A stretch of DNA of 64,000 nt from Notamacropus eugenii (Eukaryota; Chordata; Mammalia; Diprotodontia; Macropodidae): positions 13,413,479 through 13,477,478 of the forward strand of contig NC_092872.1 of assembly GCF_028372415.1 (NCBI RefSeq), given 5' to 3'. The notes beneath the pieces are model-generated. The model ran no database searches, had not been told where the DNA came from, and saw only the letters and a list, made by a program, of their open reading frames with translations. This document shows, one piece after another, positions 31,721 to 44,880 of the stretch. Both the position numbers and the translations under genes were made by a program. Positions within the stretch are counted from its first letter, which is position 1, and the number at the start of each line of letters is the position of its first letter.

Positions 31721-32397
31721 ATGCTATGGTAACAGCATAGCACACTGAGAGGAGCAAGTCTTATGCCTGGCCAGCAGGCTGCTAGTCCTCCTGTGGAGCT
31801 CTCGAGTAAAAAGATGAGGCGGGAGAGCGGGTCATGAAGCAACTCCGATTTATTCAAGCAAGCACTCTGATTATATAGTTTCTGCCAATCAGCCCAAAGA
31901 ACCATGGTAACACACACAAACAAACCCGAAACTATAGTAACGAACACAAACCAGGGGTGGGGTCGTCCCTTCCAGCGCCATCTTGTTCACCCTTCCCTGC
32001 TATGGACTCAGTTTACCTGATGTCCGTCAGTGTGGTGTCCCAGATGGTGTGGCGGTCAGCGCCCCTTACAACTTCCCCTTTTTGTTTTAGACCCGATGAC
32101 CTTCACGGGTTTGTACATCTCTCATCTAGAGTTGATTTTCAGTAAGCATCCACATTGTATCTTTTCCAGTTCGTAGGGCACATTTGAGACATGCTGGTAT
32201 AAGGCATATAACAATCAAAATAACAACACCTCCTGACAACAACGGACCTAACTATTTAAACAATGAGGTGGACTGACCAAAAAATTGCATCATGTCAGAA
32301 ACAAAATTCTCGGGTATTAATTTTTTTGTCCCTTGAGTATTTATATCCGATGCCAATTGCTCCAACAGTTTCAGTTCACTTGAAACATTGGCAAGTG
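31721..32397 (-). mobile_element. ERV fragment: env tail, polypurine tract and 3' LTR
   Basis: On the minus strand a region of about 330 bp encodes the end of a retroviral transmembrane envelope protein with a hydrophobic span. A polypurine tract (AAAAAGGGGAAGT) comes next, and then an LTR starting TGTAAGGGGCGC at 32070. The LTR (about 31721-32070) has TATATAATC and AATAAA motifs. No 5' LTR, gag or pol is present and no target duplication is seen, so this is a broken remnant. The LTR start and sequence order resemble those of the solo LTR at 36112-36515, perhaps the same broad class. It lies inside the large L1, so it is younger than that L1. Confidence 0.75.
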
Positions 32398-34413
32398 TTA
32401 AACCATTCATATACCACAACTTGTTCAACCATTCCCCAATTGATGGGCATCCCTTTGATTTCCAGTTTTTGGCCACCACAAAGAGAGCTGCTATAAATAT
32501 TTTTGTACATATGGGACTGTCCTGTTTTTATGATCTGTTTGGGATGTAGTCCTAGAAGCGATTTTGACTGCTGGGTCAAAGGGCACGTGCATTTTTGTAG
32601 CCCTTTGTGCATACTTCCAAATTGCTCTCCAGAATGGTTGGATCAGCTTACAGTACCACTAATAATGAATTAGTCTTCCAACTCTCCCACATTTTCTTGA
32701 ACATTTATCATCTTCCTGTTTTGTCATGTTAGCCAATCTGATAGGTGTGATGTGGTACCTCAGAGTTGTTTTGATTTGCATCTCTCTAATCAATAGTGAT
32801 TTAGAGTATTTTTTCATATGACTATAGATAGCTTTAATTTCTTCCTCTGAAAACTGTCTGTTCATATCCTTTGACCATTTATCAATTGGGAATGACTTGT
32901 ATTCTTGTACATTTGACTCAGTTCTCTATTTATTTTAGAAATGAGATCTTTATCACAGACGCTAGTTGCAAAAATTCTTTCCCAGTTTTCTGCTTCCCTC
33001 TTAATCTCAGTTGCATTGGGTTTGTTTGTGCAAAAACTTTTCAATTTAATGAAATCAAAATTATCCATTTTGCACTTCATAATGTTTTCTGTCTCTTGTT
33101 TGGCCAAGAACTTCTCCATTCTTCATAAATGTGATAAATACACTATTCCTTGCTCCACTAATTTGTTTGTAGTATCAATTTTTATACCTAGATCATGTAC
33201 TCATTTGAACTTTATTCTTGTGTATGGTGTCAGGCATTGGTCAAGGCCCAGTTTCTGCACACTGTTATCTAGTTTTCCCAGCAATTTTTGTCAAACAATG
33301 AGTTCATATCCCAGAAGCTGAGGTCCTTGGGTTTATCAAACAGTAGGTTGCTATATTCATTGACTGCTGTGTCTTGAGTACCTAACCTATTCCACTGGTC
33401 TACCCCTCTGTTTCTTAGCCAGTACCAAGTGATTTTGATAATTGCTGCTTTATAAGACAATTTGAGATCTGGTAGGGCTAGGCCACCTTCCCTAGCATTT
33501 CTTTTCATTAATTCCCTTGATATTCTGTACCTTTTGTTCTTCCAGATGAATTTTTATATTATTTTTTCTAGCTCTAGAAAATAATTATCTGATAGTTTGA
33601 TTGGTATAGCACTGAATAAGTAAATTAATTTAGGTACAATTGTCATTTTTATTATATTACCTTGGCTTACCCATGAGCAACTGATGTTTTCCCACTTAGA
33701 TCTGACTTTATTTGTGGGAAAAGTGCTTTGTAATTGTGTTCATATAGTGCCTGGGTTTGTTTTGGCAGGTAGAATCCCAGATATTTTATAGTGTTTACTG
33801 TAACTTTAAATGAAATTCCTCTTTCTATCTCTTGCTGTTGGGCTTTGTTCATAATATGTAGAAATGTAAATGATTTATGTGGGTTTATTTTGGAAGCTGC
33901 AACTTTGCCAAAGTTTTTTATCATTTCAAGTAGTTTTTACTTGATTCTCTGGGATTCTCTAAGCACACCATCATATCATCTACAAAGAGTGAAAATTTAG
34001 TTTCTTCTTTGTCTATTCGAATTCCTTCAATTTTTTTCTTCTCTTATTGCTCCAGCTAACATTTCTAGTACCATACTGAATAATAGTGGTGATAATAGAC
34101 ATCTTTCTTTCACTTCTGTTTTATTGGAAATGAATCTAGCCTATCCCCATTGCATATAATGCTTGCGGAAGGTTTTTGGTAGATACTGCTTATTATTTTA
34201 TGGAAAGTTCCATTTATTCCTATGCTCTCCAGTGTTTTCAATAGGAATGGGTGTTGTATTTTGTCAAAAGCTTTTTCTGCATCTGTTGAGATAATCATGT
34301 GGTTTGTGTTAGTTTTGTTGTTGATAAGATCAATAATGCTAATAGTTTTCCTAATATTGAACCAGTCCTGCATTCTTGGTAGAAATTCTACCTGATCATA
34401 ATGTATTATTCTT

Positions 34414-35637
34414 TTTTTTTTTTTTAATATAAAAAAAGTTTTTTTTTTAAATTAAACTTTTAACATTTATTTTCACACAATTTTGGGTTACAAATTTTCT
34501 CCCTTTTTTCCCCCCCACCCCCCCAGACCCAAGTTTTCTAATTGCCCCTGTGACCTATCTGCTCTCTCCTCTATCCTCCCTCCCTGCCCTTGTCTCCATC
34601 TTCTCTTTTGTCCTGTAGGGCCGGATAGCTTTCTTGACCCCTTAACCTGTGTTTCTTGTTACCCAGTGGTAAGAACATTACATTTGGTCCTAACGCTGAG
34701 TTCCAACTTCTTTAGCTCCCTCCCTCTCTACCCCTTCCCCTTGGAAGACAGGCAGTTCAATATAGGCCATATCTGTTTAGTTTTGCAAATGATTTCCATA
34801 CTAGTTGTGTTGTATAAGACTAACTATATTTCCTTCCATCCTGTCCTGTCCCCCATTACTTCTATTTTCTTATGGTCCTTTCCCTCCCCATGAGTGTCGA
34901 CCTCGTATTGCATTCTCCTCCCCATACCCTCCCCTCTATCCTCCCCCCCTTCCTGCTTGTGCCCCTGTCCCCCACTCTCCTGTATTATGAGATAGGTTTT
35001 CCTATCAGAATGAGTGTGCATTATATTCTTTCCTTTAGTGGAATGTGATGAGAGTAGACCTCATGTTTTTCTCTTGCCTCCCCTCTTTATCCCACCACTA
35101 ATAAGTCTTTTGCTTGCCTCTTTTATGAGAGATAATTTGTCCCATATAACTTCTCCCTTTCTCCTCCCAATATTTCTCTCTCACTGCTTGATTTCATTTT
35201 TTTTTTTTTAGTATATGATCCCATCCTCTTCAATTCACTCTGTGCACTCTGTCTCTATGTATGTGTGCGTGTGTGCATGTGTGTGTGTGTGTGTGTATGT
35301 GTACTCCCACCCAGTGCTCAGATACTGAAATGTTTCAAGAGTTATAAATATTGTCTTTCCATGTAGGAATGTAAACAGTTCAACTTTAGTAAGTCCCTTA
35401 TGATTTCTCTTTGCTGTTCGCCTTTTTATGGTTCTCTTCATTCTTGTGTTAGAAAGTCAAATTTTCTTTCCAGCTCTGGTCTTTTCATCAGGAAAATTTG
35501 AAAGTCTTCTATTTCATTGAAAGACCATTTTTTCTCCTGAAGTATTATACTCAGTTTTGCTGGGTAGGTGATTCTTGGCTTCAGTCCTAGTTCCTTTGAC
35601 TTCTGGAATATCCTATTCCATTCCCTTCTATCCCTCA
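34414..35637 (-). mobile_element. HAL1-like half-L1 insertion with 19-bp target duplication
   Basis: On the minus strand this starts within the C-terminal domain of an L1 ORF1 protein (RREWNRIFQKSKELGLKPRI, then YPAKLSI), continues through about 800 bp of purine-rich non-coding sequence with a (CA)n tract, and ends in a poly(A) run. No ORF2 is present between ORF1 and the tail. The 19-bp duplication atcataatgtattattctt flanks it at 34395-34413 and 35638-35656. This is the layout of half-L1 (HAL1) retrotransposons, mobilised by another element's ORF2 protein. Confidence 0.8.
35265..35300. repeat. (TG)n tract in the HAL1-like element
   Basis: About 35 bp of TG with a few interruptions. Confidence 0.85.
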
Positions 35638-36111
35638 ATCATAATGTATTATTCTTGTGATAAGTTGCTGTATTCTTTTTGCTAATATCTTATTTAAAAT
35701 TTTTGCATCTATATTCATTAGAGAAATTGGTCTATAATTTTTTTTTGTCTGTTTTGGCTCTTCCTGCTTTAGGTATCAGAACCATATTTGTATCATAAAA
35801 AGAATTTGGTAGGACTCCTTTCCCCTCAATTTTCCCAAATAGTTTATATAGTATTGGAATTAACTGCTCTTCAAATGTTTTGATAGAATTCACTTGTAAA
35901 TCCATCCAGCTTGGAGATTTTTTTCCTAGAGAGTTCATTGATGGCTTGTTCAATTTCTTTTTCTGAGATGGGGTTATTTAGGTATTCAACTTCCTCTTCT
36001 GTTAATCTGGGCAATTTATATTTTAAAAAACAATCATCCATCTCATTTAGATTGTCGAATTTATGGGCATACAGTTGGGCAAAGTGATTTCTAATTATTG
36101 TTTTGATTTCC

Positions 36112-36515
36112 TGTTGGGTTCCCCTAGACCATTACGGGGATCCCTAAACCCCGACCCAAGGCTCTTGTCCAGCAAGAGGCCTTGATCTAGTGAGTAATGA
36201 AATGAGGCAGGAGACAAGGTGGTGAGAGCTCCGTTTATTCCAGCTAGCTCACATGCATATATAGTCTTAATTACATGAACATTCCTAAGCCTATACATTG
36301 AACTTATCACCTAACACTATTCCTTATATGGGTGTCTTCTCCACTGGACATCCGGAACTGGACAAAGAACTGCCACGTTGCCAACAAAGACAAGACCCTT
36401 CCTCCTGAAATCCATCCAGTTCCACCCCTACTGACAAGCCCCCAGGTTATCTAGGCAGGCTCTCAGTGTGGTGTCCTGTGATGGTCAGGGGTTGGCTCAA
36501 ACTCGTCCCATTACA
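36112..36515 (-). mobile_element. solo LTR with 6-bp target duplication (ERV class II-like)
   Basis: A 404-bp unit. On the minus strand it starts TGTAATGGGACG and ends GGAACCCAACA. Target duplication 'atttcc' lies at 36106-36111 and 36516-36521. A TATA motif (tatatatgc) and AATAAA are in the expected order. A 6-bp duplication is typical of class II (ERVK-like) elements. No internal sequence adjoins it. Confidence 0.85.
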
Positions 36516-39302
36516 ATTTCCTCCTCATTGGAGGTTAGTTCACCCTTTTCATTTTTGATATTGGTAATTTGTTTTTCTTCTTTCTTTTTTAAATCAAATT
36601 GACCAAAGGTTTATCAATTTCATTGATTTTTTTCACAAAACTAACTCTTGGTTTTATTTATTAGTTCAATAGTTTTCTTAATTTCAATTTTATTAATCTC
36701 TCCTTTGGCTTTCAGTATTTCTAATTTGGTATTTACTTGGGGATTGTCAATTTGTTATTTTTCTGACTTTTTCAGCTGCATGCCCAATTCACTGATCTCC
36801 TCTTTCTCTATTGATTTCATGTAGGAATTCAAAGATATAAAACTCCCCCTAAAAACTGCTTTTACAGTTTTGGTAAGTTTTGGTAAGATTTGGTAAGTTG
36901 TCTCATTATTGTCATTCTCTTGAATGAAGTTGTTGATTGTTTCTATGATTTGTTGTTTAACCCTACTCATTCTTTAGGATTAGGTTATTTAGTTTCCAAT
37001 TAATTTTTGGTCTATCTTTCCATCACCTTTCATTACATATAATTTTTATTGCATTATGATCTGAGAAGGATGGATTGACTATCTCTGCCTTTCTGCACTA
37101 GATTCTGAGGCTTTTATGCCCTAGTACATGGTCTATTTTTGTATATGTGTCATGTACCGCTGAGAAAAAGCTATATTCTTTTCTATCCCCATTCAGTTTT
37201 CTTCCAGGGATCTATAATATTTACCGTATCCAGACTTTTATTCACCTCCTTAACTTCTTTCTTGCTTATTTTGAGGTTAGATTTATCAGTTCAGAGAGGG
37301 GGAGGTTGAGGTGCCCCCATAGTATAGTTTTGCTGTCTATTTCTCCCTGTAACTCACTTAACTTTTCCTCTAAGAATTTGGATACTATACTACTTGGAGC
37401 ATATATGTTTACTAATGATATTGCTTCATTGTCTATTGTGCCTTTTAGCAGGATATAGTTTCCTTCCTTATCTCCTTTGATTAGACCTATTTCTTCTTTT
37501 ATTTTGTCTGAGATTAGGATTGCCACCTCTGCTTTTTGTACATCAGATGAAGCACAATATATTCTGCTCCAACCTTTTACCTTTACCCTGTGTGTATCCC
37601 CCCATTTCAAATATGTTTCTTGTAAACAACATATTGTTGGATTATGGTTTTTAATCCATTTTACTATCCATCTCCACTTTATGGAAGACTTCATCTCATT
37701 CACATTCAAAGTTATGATTACTATCTGTGTCTTTCCCTCCCTCCTCTTCCCCCCATTTGTGCTTTTAGTTCTCCCTTCTCCCTTCCCCTCCACAATAGAG
37801 TTTTAATTTTTGACCCACCACCTCCCTCAGTCTTCCCTTCCTTCTTTCAGCCCCCCTTTTACTCTCCTTTTCCCTTACTACTTCTTCTCTCCCTTTTAGT
37901 CTTCCCTTCCTTTTCTTTCCCCCTTCCTCTCCTACTGTCTATAGAGCTAGTTAGATTTCTATACTTAACTAAGTTTGTTGTTCCCTCCTTGAATCCAATC
38001 AGATGAGAGTAAATCTCAAACAATGCTCATCTTCTTCCCTTCTTTCCCTCTACTATAATATATTTTTTGTGCCTCTTTCTGTGATGTAATTTACAATTTT
38101 CTGCCCCTTCCTTTTCACATCTCCTGTTACAATCCCTTTGCACCCTTAAATCACATTTTTATCATCACATCATTTACTTTATACCTGCTCTCTCTATATC
38201 CCTTTTATATATCTTGATAAATATACAATTCTCAAGATTATTAAGTATCATCTTCCCTTATAGGGATGTAAAGAGTTTGTTCATATTGAATAGCAAATCT
38301 TTTTCCTCCTGTTTACCTTTTCATGCCTTTCTTGAGACTTATGTTTGATGATCGAATTTTCTATTGAGCTCTGGCCTCTTTATTAGGAAAGTCTGGAAAG
38401 CCTTTATTTCACTGAATGTCCATCTCCTTGCTTGAAATATTATGCTTAACTTTGCTGGGTAATTGATCCTTGGTTGTAGTCCTAGATCCTTTGCCTTATG
38501 GAATATCATATTCCAATTTTTTCGATCTTTTAATGTAGAAGCTGCAAGGTCCTATGTGATCCTGACTGTAGCTTCTTGATATTTGAATGGTTTATTTCTG
38601 GCTACCTGAAGCATTTTCTCCTTTCTTTGATAGTTCTGGAATTTGGCAATGATATTCCTTAGTGTTTTTAGTTTAGGATCCCTTTCAGGAGGTGAATGGT
38701 GGATTCTTTTGATGACTATTTACCCTCTGCATCTAGGACTTCTGGGCTGTTTTCCTTGATGATTTCTTGGAAGATATTGCCCAAGATATTTTTTTCATCA
38801 TGGCTTTCTGATAGACCAATAATCCTTAAATTTTTCTCTCCTGGATCTATTTTCCAGGTCAGTTGTTTTTCCAACCTGATACTTTACATTTTCTTCTATC
38901 TTTTCATTCTTTAGATTCCGTTTAACTGATTCTTGATGTCTTATAGAGTCATTGGCTTCTACTTGTCCGAATCTAATTGTTATCAAATTGTTTTCTTCAG
39001 TTAACTTTTGCATCTCCTTTTCCATCTGTCCAACTGTTCCTTTTAGGGAGTTATTTTCTCCAGTTAGGTTTTGTACTTCTTTTTTCATTTGTCCAATTTT
39101 CCTTTTAAATTCTTCTGTGGTTTCTTTTTTCATATTTTTAAAATTATTGGACAGTTTTTCTTTTATTTCTTTAATTTGGTTTTAAAAATTCTCCTTCAGC
39201 TTTTCCAGGAATGCTCTTTGGGCTTGCAACCAGTTCTTATTCCCTTCCGAAGTTTCAGATGGGAGTACAGTCTCAATGCTGACTGTGTTGGTCCTTGACC
39301 CC

Positions 39303-42300
39303 ATAGAAAGGTTGATAGGGGAATGGAAAGAATCTCTGGACTTGAAACCATCTCTGCTCCAATGACTGAACGTGGAAATATTTGCATCATAAATCTAGTG
39401 AGAAATAAATAACATATGTACAATGTAAGGTGTACAAATATCAGTTTGGGTTTGGGGAGAAGGTGCATTAACAGTCAAGGAATTGGGAAAAGCTTCATAC
39501 TTTGAGAAGACAGCAGGGATTTACAGTCAGAGAGGAAGGACTTGAGTTCTAATTCAGTCTTTGTAACTTAGTAGTTGCATAACCTTGGGCAAATCATTGG
39601 TCCTCTCTGGATCTCAGTTTTCTTCTCTAAACAGAAAAATTGTCTGGCAATCTTCCTCCTTTCACTAGGACCTTACTGACTCCAAATCCAGTCTGCTTTT
39701 CTACCAGACAACTCCATTTCTTAAGGTATGAGACCTTTCACAATGAAGTTAGCATTTATAAAAGATAGCATTTTATAGTTCTTTAAGATTTGCCAAACAC
39801 TTCTCAAATATTATGTCATCTGATTGTCATAATAACCCCATGAAACAGATGCCGTTATTATCCTCACTTTATAGATGAGGAAACTCAGGCAATCAGAGAT
39901 TAAGTAACTTGCCCAGAGTCACACAGCTAGTAAGTATCTGAGGCTGGATTTGAAATCGACTCTTACTGGCTCCAGGTCTATAGTGCTCTCATTCCCAAAC
40001 GACTTTGTATTTAACTATTTTGTACATATTGTTAGTTTTTCCTCTTGTGCTTATGCTGTATGTATTAATGTACTTATTTGTGGCCTTTCCCATTAGAATG
40101 GAAGCTCATTTTGAGTTTCATTCTTCAAAGTTAGATCACCAGTGCCCAGCCCAGTACCTGACACATAGAAGACACTATAAGTATTTGTTGATTGAAGGAA
40201 ACCAGGGTCAGAGGGGTTAGATCACTTGCCCAAGGTCTCACACCTGTCAGAGGCAGTCTTCTTGATTCATCCATAGTATTTAGGGCATAGGTTTTGGGCT
40301 GAGGCAAAAATTAGTCCGTTTTGATGGAAGTTTAGAAGAGTAGTTAGAGAGAAGGCTGAAAAATAGAAGCAGATCTAGTGCTTAAGTGACCAGGTTTTTG
40401 ATGACAGTGAGTGGTGGTGGTGGTGCAGGGAGTATGGTGTCTAGGGGCAGGGTCCTGGGAAGCCTGCATCCTTCTTCTGCCAGTCAACCTCCTAGAAAAG
40501 GGAAGGGATGGAGGCTCCAGGTGTTTGGTGGGTCCTCCAGTTTTCTCATTTCAATATGACTGGGGCAACTCATGTGTTACCCTTATGTCTACAGATGTGC
40601 CAGTTCTGAAAAGTCCCAGCTTCCTACTTTGTCCTGGGGGATATGTGCAGATCTCATTCGATTCTTCTGGAAAGAGATGCAAGAAAGGCAGAAATGACAA
40701 GATCTGTCAACATATTGGATAAAGGGGATGAGAGACAGTGAATGATGTCTAGGTTATAAGCCTGGGTGACTGGGAGAATGATGGTGCCCTTGACAATAAC
40801 AGGAATGTTGTGAAGATAGGAGGGTTTTTGGGGAAAGAAAATGATTTCAGCTTTGGATATGCTGCATTTAAGATGTCTTCCTGACATTCAATTTGAGATG
40901 TCTAATAAACTCTTGGAGATGTGACACTGAAGGTAAGGGAGAGAGAGAAAATTTGGTACTCAAAAATGGAAAAAAATGAATGTTGCAAATTGTTTTAACA
41001 TGTACTTGGGGAGAAAAGAAAGTATTTTTAAAAAAGATTTACAATTTGTGGTCACAGTCTTTCAGAGAAAGTCCTCTACCACTTTTTCTGCCGTGAACTC
41101 CTCTGGCACCCTGGCTCCCTTTAGAGGCTGTGTAAGAGATTCCCCCATAACACAACTCTTATTTCAGAGTCAGAGAGGCCCCATAGACAATGTGAGGGAG
41201 GTGACATCTTGGAGACTTGACTTGTCCTTACTGCTAGAGCTACGGAGTGAGGGAAGGTGAGCAGAAGTGAGAGTTGTAGTTGTTTTAAATTGCAGGTGGC
41301 ATAGGATAGAGTTTGCCCACACCAATATAGTCCTTGCTATAGAAACACCCCACAAATTGTACTACCACCAGAATTACCTCTGTGTGCTAATTAGAGCTAG
41401 ACAACTGAATTGACCTTCTGCAAATCCCGGGTAGGACTACAGGGCCCCCAGCAATGCCACTGTATCCTTAATGTTGTCCATGCCCCTATTCTTACCAACT
41501 CTGCCCCACTAAGATTGTTACTCCCACTGTATTACCAACCCTCCGGTATTTATTGGAAGAATCAAGAAGGATATGATTGTGATGTCTGTGTGTTTGTGCC
41601 CTGTGGAGCATATCCTGATACTTCTGAATTATTAATGCAGGGAACATCAAACGTCCCATAGACTTCCTAAGGAAGTAGAATCATTGAAATCATCATAGAG
41701 ATGAAATAATATTTGTAAAGTGCTTTCAAAATCTTAAAATGCTGTATAAAAGCAAACCACTGTTACTATTTTGGGCTTAGTCAGTTTTCCTCAAATTGGG
41801 CCAAATCCATATTTTTTATTTTAATAGTTAGTCATCTACTTCATTTAGTTTATCAGTTTTATTGACATATATTTGATGAAAATAGTGGATACCAATTTAT
41901 TTTATTCTTCATTGTTTGTGAATTCATCTTTTTCATTCTTAATATTGGTCATTATGTCTTCTTTATTTTTCTAATCAACTTTTGTTGTTTTTCAGTTGTT
42001 TCAGTTGTGTCTGAATCTCTATAACCCCATTTGAGGTTTTCTTGGCCAAGATAATGGAGTGGTTTGCCATTTTCTTCTCCAGCTCATTTGACACCTGAGG
42101 AAACTGAGGCAAAGTGATTTGCCCAGGGTCACTCAGCTAATAAGTATCTGAGACCAGATTTTAATCAGGAAGATAAGTCATCCTGAGTGCAGGTCTGGCT
42201 TTCTATTCGCTCTGCCACCTAGCTGCCTTCCAAATCAAGTTAGTTCATAGTAGATATTTTTTTATTGTTTTTTTAACCACTTCCTAATTTTTTTATTGAT

Positions 42301-43830
42301 TCAATGGAGTTTTGCTTTCAGTTTTACTAATATCTTCTTTGATTATCAGGATTTCTGTTATGTTCTTTAATTTCATTTTTTCATTCGTTTTGCAGTAGCT
42401 GTTTTTTCAGTTACATGTTAATCTTCCTTTTTTCTTTCATCGATGAAACTGCCTAGAGACATAAATTTTCTCCTCAGCAGTGTTTTGACTGCATCCCCCA
42501 AATTTTTACATGTTGTCTTCTTGTTGCCATAATACTTGATGAAATTATTGATTATTCCCATGATTTATTTTTTTAAATGATCTCCATGTAAGATTGAGTT
42601 ATTCAGTCTCCAATTAATTTTTAATCACAGTGTCAATGGGTCTTTATTAAATTCAGTTTTATTGAATTGTTCGTTGTACAAGATAGATTTAATATTTCTT
42701 CTCCTGCATTTGTTTGTGAGTTTTTTATGCATTAGTCATAGGGTTCATTTTTGTAAAGATTATTTCATATAGAGTTGAGAAATAGATCCCCTCCTTTGTA
42801 TTTCTGTTCCATGATGTCCAGAGTTCTATCTTATCTGATCTTTCTAAAATTTGTTCAGATTCTTGACTTCTTTTTAAATTTCATTTTTAGTGAAATTTTC
42901 TAGGCCTGAGAGGTGTCCAGGTCCCCTGTATTATAGTATTACCATTATTCTCTACAACTCGTTGAACTTTTCCTTCAAGTATTTTGATGCTATGCCATTT
43001 GGCGTAAATATATTTACTTCTGATATTAATTTATTGGCTGTTGTACCTTTTAGTAAAATAGTTTCTCTGTGTATTTTTAAAAATTAAGTCTCTTTTTGCT
43101 GTTGTTTTATTTAAAGATGATGATTACCATTTCTACCTTTTTTTTGACTTTGACTGAAGTATAATAGACTTTGCTCCAGCCCTTTCTTCTAATTTTGTTT
43201 GCATCTTTGTTTCAAAGGTGTTTCTTATGAACCATATATGGTGAGATTCTGTTGACCCATTCTCTTGTCCTCTTCCTTTTTAAAGACAAGTTCATCCCAT
43301 TCAAATTTCAAGTTATAATTACTGATTACTTAGACTTTTTCTTTTCTGTTTCCCAAATCTGCTGTTTTTCCTGAAACTAATCCCTTTCTTTGAATACTTT
43401 CCTCATAAGTTCCTTTGCCTTTATTTTCTTTCACTCCTGTTTCTTTGGTTAGTTTGTGTGTGTATGTGTTTCCTTCCTTTGATCAGTTCAGAAAAGAGTA
43501 AAGTTCAAGTGTCATCCACGCCCCCCAAACCTTCCTCTGTTTGTATATATTTCTGACTGTTCACTATAATTACATGATATATTTTCCCCTGTTCTTCCTC
43601 TGCCATTCCCCGCTTGGTGTATTCATCTTCCCTTGCCTTGTTGCCTGCCACCCCCCTCCTTTCCCCTGTACTGTAAAAGCTCTTTTTTGCCCACTTCTTA
43701 TGTGTGAAATCATTTCCCCCATTCTTCCTCTACTTTTCCCTTTCTCCTAGGGCCTCCCTCTTTCTCATTCTTTCAATTTTTTTTTGAGTTCATCCCAACA
43801 TAATTGACTCCCACTAATATTCTCTGTCTA
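39303..43830. repeat. remnant of a further tandem unit (X), gene missing
   Basis: From 39310 the sequence aligns with unit B from about 25890 and unit C from about 51520, including MIR/L2 relics at 39740-40195 and the block at 40560-40930. It then continues into old L1 (41700-43830). The cathelicidin exons that should lie to its left are absent: the large L1 takes their place. Confidence 0.7.
41700..43830 (-). mobile_element. old L1, endonuclease and inter-ORF region, antisense
   Basis: 'attcagtctccaattaattt', 'tcctcagcagtgttttgact' and 'ctttgtttcaaaggtgtttc' align with the antisense endonuclease region of the younger L1 at 36.6-37.7 kb. A SINE (41982-42228) lies inside it. Equivalent to 30640-31470 plus 16930-17330 in other units. 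Confidence 0.65.
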
Positions 43831-44114
43831 TATTGTGGTTGTTTATTCATTTCAGTTGTGTCTGTCTCTTTGTGACCCCATGTCGGGTTTTCTTGGCAAA
43901 GATACTTGAGAGGCTTTCCATTTCCTTTTCAAGCTCATTTTACAGATGAGAAAACTGAGACAAGCAGAGTCACATAGCTAGGCCCAAGTTGAACTCAGAA
44001 ACATGAGTCTCCCTCATACAGAAAATGTTATCTACTGCACCACCCAGCTGTCTATATAAACTCCTTCTTACTGCCATAATAATAAAAACTTCTTAGGCAT
44101 TCCATGTATCATCT

Positions 44115-44880
44115 TCCCATGTAGAGTCAGGAGAGGAAAGTGAGATTGGTGACCTTGCACAGCCCTCCCTCACTCAAATCAAAGTCAACTGCCAGTCATG
44201 TCATCATCTTCATGTCATGATTGTCTTCAAGAATGGTCAAACACAATGGTCAATGTTCCTCTTCCCTCCCCTCCCCTCCCCTCCCCTCCCCTCCCCTCCC
44301 CTCTCCTTCCCTCCTCTCTGTTCCTGTCCTCTGGTGTTCTACCCAGAGGAAGGTACATTGCATGGCCAAAAGCTAACTTTTTTCCTCTGGGTTTACTGGC
44401 TACATTTCAATGATCAAGCCTTAAACCCAATTCACTCGGGAGCTCTTAGACTGGAGAACAAGTCCCCATCCAACTAGCACATAGTGAATGTAATTATTAA
44501 GTAGTAATTTTTTCTCTTTTACCCAGAAATCCTGAGGATCTTCCTCTCCTAGTTTGATATATATATTTTTTTGATTAAAGGAGCCAGCCCTTCAGTAACT
44601 ACTTAAAGAAGTCTATTCATTGAATGGGTGTATCTCACTCCAAGGGAGAATGTGTTAAGACCTTAGCCTGAAAGGGTCAGGGTCTCACATAGCATCGTGG
44701 GCCATCTCTAGTTGTCCTGATGAATATCAGGCCACTGGACCCATATGGCTCTGGAGGAGAAAGTGAGCCTGGTGACCTTGCACAGCCCTCCCTCTCTAAA
44801 ATCAAAGTCAATTGCAAGTCATGTCATCATCTTCATGTCATGGTCCTCTTTGAGAAAGGACAAACACAACCAAACAACAC
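44115..44880 (+). mobile_element. two marsupial SINE fragments around an unassigned 370-bp stretch
   Basis: 44120-44245 and 44690-44880 both carry '...ccttgcacagccctccctc...cattcatgtcatcatcttcatgtcat'-type sequence in sense, as separate phrases. Between them lie a (CCCTC)n tract (44261-44305) and about 370 bp I cannot place. The L1 ORF1 sequence is interrupted at the same base, so this is an insertion specific to unit C. Confidence 0.6.
44261..44305. repeat. (CCCTC)n satellite-like tract
   Basis: About nine tandem copies of a pentamer, pyrimidine-only on the plus strand. Confidence 0.95.

Larger units (their letters stand above)
31471..39309 (-). mobile_element. large L1 LINE, 5'-truncated in ORF1, with three nested insertions
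   Basis: A minus-strand L1. The poly(A) side is a T-run at 31471. The 3' UTR and ORF2 C-terminus run to about 33.5 kb. The RT region includes [20 protein letters not shown] at about 34.3 kb and an FVDDMMV version of the FADD active-site motif near 33.97 kb. The endonuclease domain is at 37266-37793 (CCLQETYLKWGDTHR). ORF1 lies at 38340-39309. Nested inside are an env/LTR fragment (31721-32397), a HAL1-like element (34414-35637) and a solo LTR (36112-36515). ORF2 is broken many times. The right junction falls within ORF1 and shares the 7 bases 'tagaaag' with the unit sequence, and the two flanks come from different places of the duplicated unit. Confidence 0.85.

Noticed and set aside
34483-34990. 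Pro-rich open frames on the plus strand
   Set aside because: They are the complement of the purine-rich non-coding part of the HAL1-like element.
39303-41690. Possible fifth cathelicidin between 39.3 and 41.7 kb
   Set aside because: Only distal upstream flank is present. I found no sequence resembling exons 1-4 there.
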